This document shows positions 53,782 through 62,052 of a stretch of 64,000 bases of DNA, one piece after another (position 1 is the first letter of the stretch; each line of letters starts with the position of its first letter). Source of the stretch: Cylindrotheca closterium (taxonomy: Eukaryota > Bacillariophyta > Bacillariophyceae > Bacillariales > Bacillariaceae); NCBI GenBank assembly GCA_933822405.4, contig CAKOGP040000779.1, forward strand, positions 386,291 to 450,290, written 5' to 3'. The notes under the pieces were generated by a model that ran no database searches, had not been told where the DNA came from, and worked only from the letters and a program-made list of their open reading frames with translations. Both the position numbers and the translations under genes were made by a program.

Positions 53782-55052
53782 GGCAACGGTGCGGTGCTGT
53801 GACCTTGTTTAGCGTGAATGTTTAGCGTGGATTTGGACCTATCAAAGTACTTTCACGCTAAACATGAATTGGACGATCGAAGTGCAGACGACGATATTCA
53901 AATAGCCAAACCTCACCACAATGACAATTCAACTCTACACTGGCTTAGAATTAGATCGAATTTTGTAGTCGAATGTTAATATATTGTATTCTACCTTGTT
54001 GTGGATGTCATGGGAGGAGGTTGTTGCCTAGATACAACTGGAAACCTGGTCATTCTTATTCCTGGTCACGGTGCAACAAGCAACAATGCACACCAAACAT
54101 TCAGCCATGATCTGTAGGTTTTCGTCATATTTGATTTGCCAGGCGGGTTGTCACATTCCACAGTACTCTTCCATGTATCATCTTTGAGCGCCATTTTGAG
54201 GAAGCATGCTGGCTTGTAGGTATCAATCATTGGAGAATTGTCGCCAAGCAATTGCTGCTGCTACCACTGAAACCTTGTATTGCATCAGCTACAGTCGCAA
54301 GTTCCTTCATATGTTGTGCATTCTTGGTATCTCACATAATTCGCCTGAAAGCTCCCCAGTTCTGATTTCTTTCACTCTGCTCAGTTGATGACAGGCAGTG
54401 CCCATGCTGATTTGCAAGCCAAATAGAAGATTCACAAAACATCCGCATTCCATTTGCTGGCAAGAGTTTGCCTCCATCCGCTTCGTCGTCTGGAAATCTC
54501 AGATATTCTCATTTCTTTTAGTCTGCACAGTGGACGGCAGCGCTCATGCCGATCTTCGAAGCCAATGAGCAAGGAGATAGCAAGACAATATTATTCCCCT
54601 TGCGCGCAACACCGACTCCAGTAGTATCCACCTTGTTCGTTTCAGCCCCCACAGCGGTAGATTGTTGGCGAAACGTATGTTTCTTCCTCTGCTTCAGTTC
54701 ATATCTTGTCTTCTTCTTCATTTGATGGCTCGGTTTTGGGTAACAAGGCTCGCCAGCACTGTGGTTTCACCTCGTTGGATTACAAGAAAAACACATCAAA
54801 ATTGCCAACTGCCTCCGGCAGCTGTCATCATCAATCTATTCTTTGTCTCCCGTCCTCAGTTTCATTTGTCGTTCGCTATGAGGAAGCTTGTGAAAACAAG
54901 TAGCTACTGTATGGTCGTGAATGATTTGGATAATGATTTTGGAGTGTCATCCATCATCTTGTATATCCGGGTTACTTTGGTGCATCTGATCATGGGCCTC
55001 GCGACCTTCGGTCGCTCCGCCAAATAGTTTTACGTGCAAGGTCATAGTACCG
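53778..55052 (+). mobile_element. repeat element, fuller copy, about 1.27 kb
   Basis: Left part 53778-54441 is identical to 26128-26791. The right part 55004-55047 equals 26067-26110. Terminal segments 53792-53807 and 55037-55052 match in inverted orientation at 14 of 16 bases, and the inner perfect 12-bp inverted repeat is at 53807-53818/53852-53863. The interior has short frames, including a 61-codon minus-strand one (54066-54251) and a frame ending KIGMSAAVHCAD, but no transposase. Two interior stretches, about 54350-54425 and 54490-54570, resemble each other (gtctgcacag / ctctgctcag, gcagtgcccatgctga / gcagcgctcatgccga). A non-autonomous DNA element is the best reading. Confidence 0.6.
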
Positions 55053-55078
55053 CTCATTTTACTTTTCGAAGGCGTGGC
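55044..55078 (+). repeat. 35-bp direct repeat, right copy
   Basis: Identical to 53747-53781. It overlaps the outer end of the right terminal inverted segment (55037-55052) by nine bases, so the exact element boundary is uncertain. Confidence 0.6.
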
Positions 55079-55559
55079 AAAGAAACCAGCAGATGGTGGG
55101 CGAGCTTTTAAAATTAATGATAAAATAGAACATACACGTTTTATCTTATTTTTAATTCAATAAAGTCATATTTCCACAGAGCAAATCATCCGCCACTAAC
55201 ATCCTGTTCAAATGGTATTTGTTAATTGATTGGCGAGTAATGGACTTCTTGGGAAATTATTGGAGTGGCTCAAGGAACTTCCTCGAAAAGGAAAAGTTCG
55301 GAAGATCCCGAAAAGCCTTTTTTCTGTTGGCACTTTGGTTGTGGATACACAACTTCAGAGTCCGGTATGCAAGTTCGTACTGTAAGTATTGTAGTAAGTA
55401 GCTGGTTCAATGCTCAAAAAACATTTCCAGACCTTTCAAGCAATACCGGTAGCAACAAGATTGTAAAGGGACAGGGATAGCATATTCTATAAATGATGAG
55501 TGCAACGGCAGGTCCAAGCTAAAACTAAAAAAGTTTGATTTGCGTTTGTCTCATTCATA
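55079..55559. other. intergenic, no gene seen
   Basis: 481 bp between the repeat element and the RING gene; contains one TACCGGTA (55444-55451). No gene supported. Confidence 0.5.
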
Positions 55560-56366
55560 TTATACTGTTTCTTCTTCTTGTATTAGCTTCACTCGGCAGA
55601 GAGGGCATTCCTCATTCTGTTGCACCCACTGTTGAATGCAATCAGCATGGAAAATATGGCCACACGACTCTGTTTTGGCCGAGCAAATCACTTGACCGTA
55701 TTCGTAGGGTTCCAGGCAAATAACACACTCCGGTTCCATGCCCAACTCCTTGTCCAGCCTTCTTGATAGGGCTGTAGTTGACTCATCTCCATCAGATATT
55801 ATTGCCGTCGCTATAGTCCTAGTGCTTGAGGTGACTAATGATTCGTCAGAGCACGTTCTGTTCGAAGAGTCACCACCTGAACAGCACTTCTTCAGACATT
55901 TCTTGGATTTTGTTCTGGGCGAGTTTTTGTAGTTGTCCTTCTTCTTTTCCTTTTCAAGGACCAATGTCGTTCTTTTCACTGCTCCTCTGTTGGTATCGGG
56001 TTGCTCTCCCTCGCCATCTTCCCCAGCCTTGCACTTGTATGATTCAGCTATCAATGGGACTGCCCCAATAGTTGAGTCTTCTGAATAAACTTCGTAGTTG
56101 AAGGCATACATTAACTTTCGAAGTCGCAACGCCTTGACCCTTCCATCTTCTCTTTGTCGCTCCATCTGATGTTCGAGGTCTTCCAATTGGCTCTCAGGGT
56201 CTACTTGCTCTGAAACAGCAGTAGAGGATAGTTCTTGGGTTTGCCGTAGTTGTCTCAGTACACATGTCCGCTTTGCCATGTAAAACAGACTCCACATGAC
56301 ATATAAAAGAAAGAAAGTGATGACCACATAGTAGTACCATGGCATTGGTTCACTGGAATCAAACAT
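55560..56366 (-). CDS. membrane-anchored RING-H2 ubiquitin ligase-like protein
   Basis: 268 aa, single exon from ATG 56366 (the longer frame begins with TTG). One membrane helix at about 10-30 (WYYYVVITFFLLYVMWSLFYM) precedes a charged coiled-coil-like stretch and a Lys/Cys-rich linker (KSKKCLKKCC). The C-terminal RING-H2 finger spans 214-257: CVIC, then CGHIFHADC, then CPLC, giving the C3H2C3 set of zinc ligands. The Trp after the fourth ligand region (CIQQW) is the usual E2-contact residue. RING-H2 proteins with a single helix act as E3 ligases on ER, Golgi or endosomal membranes. Substrate unknown. Confidence 0.88.
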   Translation of the reverse strand: MFDSSEPMPWYYYVVITFFLLYVMWSLFYMAKRTCVLRQLRQTQELSSTAVSEQVDPESQLEDLEHQMERQREDGRVKALRLRKLMYAFNYEVYSEDSTIGAVPLIAESYKCKAGEDGEGEQPDTNRGAVKRTTLVLEKEKKKDNYKNSPRTKSKKCLKKCCSGGDSSNRTCSDESLVTSSTRTIATAIISDGDESTTALSRRLDKELGMEPECVICLEPYEYGQVICSAKTESCGHIFHADCIQQWVQQNEECPLCRVKLIQEEETV

Positions 56367-57505
56367 GATGGGGAGTGTTGGATGAAATGAACCTATCAGT
56401 TGTAGCACTTTGTTAATTTTGCACAATCGCTATGGGAATTTTTGTAATATTCTCCTTCGTTTTTTTTGGATGAGGTATGCAACCCAGCAAACGGTACTGA
56501 TCGCCTTTGATAAATGTCTGTCACTTGCTACGGTTTGGGGCCGTACTAAGAACACGCAAGAATCAATCCCATGGTCGACCAGGTTGCGCCTCATGACAGA
56601 ATGTAATATCCTCCTCCTACTATGACTAACATAAAACTTCCAAGTGGCATTCAGCATTTGGAGCTGGTACTGTATCGGAAAATATATATTTTTAGCGTAC
56701 CGGTACAGTTGGACAACCATCTGTACATAAAATGCGTCTCGCCTTGTATCGTCTGGTCCTATCACAAAGTGTGTGTTGATCAGAATACACCACCAACAGA
56801 ACACTTGACATGGAATTCCGATTGCAAACTGCTCAGGACTAAAGTTCAAGCCGCGTACAGCACATTTGAAGGAGGGCACCAGAATAATCTTTCCAGATGA
56901 TGCAGTACCTGTGCAGTAACAGTACCACGAGCCCTGATGTACCATCGTGTGCCTCTCTGTCCTAGTATCCTCTGCTACTAGTACTAACAAGAACCTTTGG
57001 ATCACAAGCATAGTACCGACCCGACCACACCTTGAACTACGACCAAGATCACAAAATGGAAGGAAGCGCGTACTATTAGTACAGGTGCCATTTCTTCATC
57101 TTGAAGAAGCGTGATCTTTATCCTTGGCGTGAGCAACTCCTCCTCTCCACGCCCCCTTTGACTAGTTTGTTGTGTCTTGGAAATGCGACAAACTAAAAAG
57201 TTTCCAAGAGAAGCAAGGTCGCTGAGAGAACAAGGCTTTTCCTGCCCTTCCAGTTTTGATATACTAATTGCTTATTCGCAGTACAGCACCATACTGTACT
57301 GTAGATTTACTTCTTCTGGCATTATTGAAAGTGATGAGAAGCGCACCAGGTACTGCGATAGTGATGTTTCGATCGTCAGCAGTTTTCGACTAGTGCGACT
57401 TACGTAAGACCGTTCAATTTTTCGGAACTGGTGATGTTGAAGATTTTTGTTCCATATCGAAGAACCATCATCACCTAAAGAGCACTCCACTAAGCAAACC
57501 CCAAG
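56367..57505. promoter_or_regulatory. divergent intergenic region, 1.1 kb
   Basis: Between the RING gene (minus) and the TIM-barrel-like gene (plus). A 193-codon minus-strand frame (56430-57011) lacks domains and begins with a non-ATG codon, so it is not accepted. One TACCGGTA is at 56698-56705. Confidence 0.45.
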
Positions 57506-58384
57506 ATGATGCAACGCCTTGCCTCCTTGCTTTACCTATCCAGTCTTCTGGTACTTGGCGATGCCCTTATATCTCCAAAGATTGGCAATGGCTTTACTAG
57601 TACCAGTTCTCTTGGAATGTCTACCACAGCCCCCGCCGCCTCTTCCCAAGGAAAAGCTACGAACTTGAAATCCATTCTCAAAAAGCCAAGCAAAGTATTG
57701 ACCGTGGGAGTGGATTGCGATGTTTCAAACAAATCCGATATCTCTATGCTATCCATGCAGCTTCGAAAGTCCAAGGTCTCTTCCATTTGGTGTTCCAACC
57801 TTGAAGCCGTCAAGGAATTCACTACCGAACAAAAATCTTCCAAGGGATCCTTTCCTGGGCCACTTCCTGTTATTTATACCGGGGAAGACCGTAGCGCTGC
57901 CGTAGAAAATGGTGCAGCGGCTGTGGTGCTTTCTGCGGAAGATGATCTTTCTACCGCTGGTGATGCCGAAGTGGTGTGGAAGGTATCCAGTTTGGAGCAG
58001 GTGAAAATGGTTCTACAGGCAACTTCGGACGCTGCAGATGTCTTCTTGGTGGACGTGCCAAATGAAGAAGACTTTGAAGCCATCGTGGAATCGCTACCAA
58101 AAACGTCTCTCTGTATTGCATCTGTCGACCCGATGCAAACAGATGGAGCTGAAATTGCAATTGGCAAGAAATTGAAAAAAGTTGGATATGGATCCATCCT
58201 GGTTCGTTCCGCCATTGTGGGAGATGCCGAAGATTTACCATATGCTCAGTTCGTGGTGGATGGTTTCACCAGCAAGGCATCTTCGGAGTTCAAATTTACC
58301 GGTTTGACTGGGTCCACGAATGGCCACTTTGGAGGAATCCAAGCCAATGGTAGTGTCAAATGGCGCCGTACTATGGAGCAATGA
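57506..58384 (+). CDS. TIM-barrel (indole-glycerol-phosphate synthase-like) protein with signal-like leader
   Basis: 292 aa, single exon from the first of two adjacent ATGs. Residues 1-21 form a hydrophobic leader ending GDALISP. The body alternates strands and helices as in an (alpha/beta)8 barrel: KVLTVGVDCDV, SSIWCSNLEAVKEF, LPVIYTGEDRSAAVENGAAAVVLS, ADVFLVDVPNEEDFEAIV, CIASVDPMQTDGAEIAIGKKL, YGSILVRSAIVG. The strand order and the IWCSNLEAVKEF segment recall TrpC-type enzymes, but canonical catalytic Lys/Glu motifs of that enzyme are not evident, so activity is doubtful. The C-terminus ends with a Gly/Asn-rich stretch (GLTGSTNGHFGGIQANGS). A plastid location through a bipartite leader is possible. 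Confidence 0.55.
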   Translation: MMQRLASLLYLSSLLVLGDALISPKIGNGFTSTSSLGMSTTAPAASSQGKATNLKSILKKPSKVLTVGVDCDVSNKSDISMLSMQLRKSKVSSIWCSNLEAVKEFTTEQKSSKGSFPGPLPVIYTGEDRSAAVENGAAAVVLSAEDDLSTAGDAEVVWKVSSLEQVKMVLQATSDAADVFLVDVPNEEDFEAIVESLPKTSLCIASVDPMQTDGAEIAIGKKLKKVGYGSILVRSAIVGDAEDLPYAQFVVDGFTSKASSEFKFTGLTGSTNGHFGGIQANGSVKWRRTMEQ

Positions 58385-58704
58385 TATTCGTCTGCAGCTC
58401 TTGATATTAGTATTCCTCAGAAGCAGAAGAATATCAAAGATGTCCCATTACGGCCTTGCACCAGTCAGTGCATTGAAGCCGAAAAGTTAGAAGGCCGACG
58501 TCAGGTTTTTCAGGAGCGATGAATGCTCCCTTTGCAAAGTGAGTAAGTTCTCGGATGGCTACGAAGTGTGCGACAAGTTACAAGGTGATCTATGGAATGC
58601 GACACAATCGTAGCCGTACGCTGAAGATAGCAACCGAACCAATGCATGTATTTAACAAGAAAAAGTCATATTAATATATGAATACAGCAAAACTTGATTC
58701 TATT
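58385..58704. other. convergent intergenic region
   Basis: 320 bp between two 3' ends. Nothing recognised. Confidence 0.5.
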
Positions 58705-60549
58705 TTATGATTTCTTCCCAGCGAGCAAAACGTGCGGAACTGGAGGAAACTTGAACCGTTGGTTTCGATAGTCCATCTCGTAGTATGATTCCACCAACCG
58801 ATCCACCGAAGGGGTGTATTCGGACATGACGGATAGGATGGAATCAAATTCTCTACCTGAAGGTGTGAATATTTGGCCCTTTCCATCTGACCCCCATCCA
58901 CTGCTCCCAATGTCTTCCCATGCACCAATCCGTTTCAATAGTAGCTTGGCGTCATACGCTGCATTTTCCAAGTGACCCACAAAGTTAATTTGTTCCCAAT
59001 ACTTCTCTTCCATCCGAAGCGTTTGTGGATTCCAATGGCTCGCTTGACATTCTTGCATCTTGTTTAGAAACCGCGGAAGACTCTGTGTGGCTCGCTCGCA
59101 TCCATCGTCGTCAGGACAACACAATTGCTTCAGTTGATGAGGTTCCTTCTTGTACTGATTGTACACAGACATGAGTCGGTCCTTTGGATTTCGAAGGAAG
59201 ATTGCTTTCGTCCACTCCTTGCTTGACATCATTTCACTCGCCTTTTCGATACCATAGCTATACAAATACTTCAATCCGTTTTGACTCGGGTCATGCGGAA
59301 GTGCTGCCGTCGTGGCCTGCCAATTGTCAAACCCCTCCATTCTTCGAAATGCTTTCTTCCATACAGATGCCCCTATTCTTGGTGTCGTAAAGAAAATCAA
59401 CTTGTACTTTTCTACCACAATGGGAGATTGGTCCCAATCTCCATGATTCCATACGGAATCTTTTGGCTGAACAAAATAGGTGGAATAATCCTTGGTCAGC
59501 AGGGTTCTCGGAAATTGGAATAATCGATAGTCATTCTCGTAGTGTGCTTCGACCATGCGTTCCGTCTCAGGTGTATAGTACTGCCAGACCTTGGAGTTGG
59601 AGTCAGTCGTATGAGACTGCCCTGTTTTAGTCACTTGATCAAACATGCTACTGTTGGAAAATTTCCCCCATCCGTTGCTACCATAGATGTCGTAGGCACC
59701 AATTTGCTGAAGCAGCCGTCTTCCATCTCGATCCAAAAAGTCCATCCGTCCTACAAAGTTGATGTACTTCCAATATTTTGGCTCCAATCGATCGTACATG
59801 GAATCCCAGTGTGCCTCGTGACAGCCTTCAATCGTCTTGAGGAATCCAGGTATGGTGAGGGCATCCGAGACGCACTTTTGACACGACTCATCTCCACGAC
59901 AGGTCGCCCGCAGTTCGGGTGTCTTGGCACAACACTTGTCCCGCACAAAGACTCCGTCATTACTGACTGCCTTGTCTAGAAAGGCACTCAAGAAGCGTTC
60001 TTTGGGATCTCGTACAAAGATAGCTTTGGTCCAAGTTGGGTCCTCAAAGATTTGTGTCGCATAGGAACTATTGAGTTGATTGAGATAGGTCAATCCATTG
60101 TACTTCGGATTATGCGGAAGATACTTTTTGTAGTCTTGACTTTTCCAGTCATCAAAGCCGTTTATTCTTCGAAATAGCTGCTTCCACAAGGTACAGGACA
60201 CTTTTGGAACAGTGAAAAACAAAAGCTTGTATTCTTCAATCACAATCGGACTATTGTCCCAGTCTTGGGACCAATCTTGTATCATCACCTTGTCGGTTGG
60301 CAGAACCCGAAATTCACCACCATCATCCTGGACAAAGTTAAGATCTGGTAGCATCGGAATGTCTCCGTTTGATGATGATGATGATGATGATCCACTTATG
60401 TGTTGCCATGTCGATTGAAGACTTGTTGAGATGGCAACCCACAAGAGAAATATGCCATAAAAGCACAGTTGAATGTTCTTTGTGATGAAGAGAGTCATTG
60501 GATTACGCTTTGATGACGACGATGTATATCTCAATGATGCTGTTGGCAT
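58705..60549 (-). CDS. type II membrane protein with two tandem sulfotransferase domains
   Basis: 614 aa, single exon from ATG 60549. A signal-anchor at about 25-42 is followed by a poly-Ser stem (GATGAT-type DNA repeat). Domain 1 covers about 98-345 and domain 2 about 375-600. They align along their length: SPIVIEEYKLLFFTVPKV / SPIVVEKYKLIFFTTPRI, RRINGFDDW / RRMEGFDNW, WTKAIFVRDPKERFLS / WTKAIFLRNPKDRLMS, KYINFVGRMD / EQINFVGHLE and GAYDIYGSNGWG / GAWEDIGSSGWG. FFTxPK/R is the 5'-phosphosulfate loop and R-[DN]-P-K the 3'-phosphate site, as in Golgi carbohydrate sulfotransferases of the HNK-1/chondroitin type. Each domain also has a matching Cys-rich insert. Both domains look intact. Acceptors unknown. 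Confidence 0.85.
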   Translation of the reverse strand: MPTASLRYTSSSSKRNPMTLFITKNIQLCFYGIFLLWVAISTSLQSTWQHISGSSSSSSSNGDIPMLPDLNFVQDDGGEFRVLPTDKVMIQDWSQDWDNSPIVIEEYKLLFFTVPKVSCTLWKQLFRRINGFDDWKSQDYKKYLPHNPKYNGLTYLNQLNSSYATQIFEDPTWTKAIFVRDPKERFLSAFLDKAVSNDGVFVRDKCCAKTPELRATCRGDESCQKCVSDALTIPGFLKTIEGCHEAHWDSMYDRLEPKYWKYINFVGRMDFLDRDGRRLLQQIGAYDIYGSNGWGKFSNSSMFDQVTKTGQSHTTDSNSKVWQYYTPETERMVEAHYENDYRLFQFPRTLLTKDYSTYFVQPKDSVWNHGDWDQSPIVVEKYKLIFFTTPRIGASVWKKAFRRMEGFDNWQATTAALPHDPSQNGLKYLYSYGIEKASEMMSSKEWTKAIFLRNPKDRLMSVYNQYKKEPHQLKQLCCPDDDGCERATQSLPRFLNKMQECQASHWNPQTLRMEEKYWEQINFVGHLENAAYDAKLLLKRIGAWEDIGSSGWGSDGKGQIFTPSGREFDSILSVMSEYTPSVDRLVESYYEMDYRNQRFKFPPVPHVLLAGKKS

Positions 60550-60917
60550 GAACAACCTTCAGAAGAAAGCGTTATACTGTATGTTGGTGATGATGCAGAA
60601 ATACGAGAAGAAGTTTCGAAGACACAGTGCTACTCCACTCACTCGCTACCGGTACCGGTACGTCCAACAGATAAATTCTCAGATGCAATTTTTTTGAAAT
60701 TTGGATTTGAATACGCGGACTAAAGAAACAATACGGACAATTTGTGTCCGAGCCGAAATTTTTTGTCCGACTACGGAATTCACCCCTCGTCGACAATAAA
60801 ACAATCGATCAATCGTATCGTATATCGTATCATAATATCTCTTTCAGTCTCCATCTCTTTGTACAAGCGACTTACTCACTTCACTGCGCATATATATAGA
60901 TATAGATATATTGAATA
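60550..60917. promoter_or_regulatory. divergent intergenic region with TACCGGTA pair
   Basis: 368 bp between the sulfotransferase and thioredoxin-like genes. Two overlapping TACCGGTA palindromes lie at 60647-60660, and a TATA-like run (tatatatagatatagatata) ends 9 bases before the ATG at 60918. Confidence 0.45.
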
Positions 60918-61796
60918 ATGCCCTCCAATTTTCTAAGCGATCTAGAAACCAAGGATGGTGACGCAGTGGATGCCAGTCAAGTGCTAAAGAGCAAGACTGT
61001 GGCACTTTACTTCTCATCGAGGTACGAATTATGTGGCAGATGGATGATCCAAAGTGGATGCTTTGCTCGTAAAGCTAGATACACTCACTTCGCAGTCCTC
61101 CAGTTTTCTAAGCGATCTAGAAACCAAGAATGGTGACGCAGTGGATGCCAGCCAAGTGTTAAAGAACAAGACTGTGGCTCTTTACTTCTCATCAAGGTAC
61201 GAATATATAGGTCCAAAGTGGATGTTTTGCTCGTGAAAGAAAGAGATACTCGCTATTTTCAATTCTTGTATCATACGTGTCCTGTGTGTACGGTATGCAC
61301 CTTCGCATTTTGAAACTGATGAACCATTCCATTTTTCTTTCCTCCCTCTGCGATAATTCTACTTTTTTTCAATCTTATTATTCTGATTCATTCGAATGTC
61401 GTTAGTTGGTGCCCAGCCTGTAAGACTTTTACGCCACTTTTGAGTGTCCTCCACGAGGATGCACAAGAGGAGGGCTTGGATTTTGAAGTGGTCTATGTCA
61501 GCTCTGATAACAGTGCAGAAGAGTGCAATCAGTACATGAAGGAGAAGCACGGAGACTGGCTTCGGGTCCCCTTTGACAAGACAGCAGAGTACAAAACTCA
61601 ATTCGGTGTCTTTGCTGGAAAGGAACAATCATTATTTTCATCTACAAAGCGAAGATCAGGAATCCCTACGTTGGTTATTGTAAATCAAGAAGGAAAGGAA
61701 CTAGACATTCTGGATTGTGACGATGCCGGTGTGATCAAGGAGATTGAATCCAAGGCTACTGGTTTCCTGACACGATGGGATTCTATGAAATGGTAG
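60918..61796 (+). CDS. thioredoxin-like (nucleoredoxin/tryparedoxin type) protein
   Basis: Exons 60918-61021 and 61406-61796, 164 aa. Splicing gives TVALYFSSSWCPACKTFTPLL: the redox site is WCPAC, where tryparedoxin-like proteins usually have WCPPC. Following blocks fit the fold: FEVVYVSSDNS, the YMKEKHGDWLRVPF strand/helix, the cis-Pro region RRSGIPTLVIVNQEG and a C-terminal helix. The 384-bp intron contains a second copy of exon 1 (61093-61196). Joining exon 1 to that copy at its CAG acceptor brings an early stop, so skipping it is the productive form. No signal peptide, so cytosolic or nuclear; roles of this group are disulfide reduction. The start ATG follows a TATA-like run. Confidence 0.85.
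61093..61196 (+). pseudogene. duplicated, non-coding copy of thioredoxin-like exon 1
   Basis: The segment repeats exon 1 (60918-61021) at a period of 175 bp, including the following gtacga donor and about 40 bp of intron. Where exon 1 has its ATG, this copy has CAG, directly at a usable acceptor. Reading from that junction reaches TAA within a few codons. It codes for FLSDLETKNGDAVDASQVLKNKTVALYFSS in the original frame. Confidence 0.75.
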
Positions 61797-62052
61797 TGTA
61801 GTGACTAAGATATGCCATCATTTGTTTGAATAGGTTTCAAGTATTATCATACCTGTCGCCTGTAGCGATGTTTTGCTATTCGTACTTGCTTGTGGCCAAA
61901 AAAATATCGTCCAAATTTTGGAAAAGCGACTACTTCGAATGCCAACTGGCATCATCGTTTCGCAACACGACCGATGAGGTCCTCATGATGATACTGCCAA
62001 AGGCTGGATTGATTTTGGATACTTTCACCTGTTTATTTTCTTCATATCTACC
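61797..62052. other. intergenic, no gene seen
   Basis: 256 bp between two plus-strand genes. An open frame crosses it but no domain is recognised. Confidence 0.45.

Noticed and set aside
56430..57011. 193-codon minus-strand frame between the RING and TIM-barrel-like genes
   Set aside because: Does not begin with ATG and resembles no family; it lies in a region expected to be promoter.
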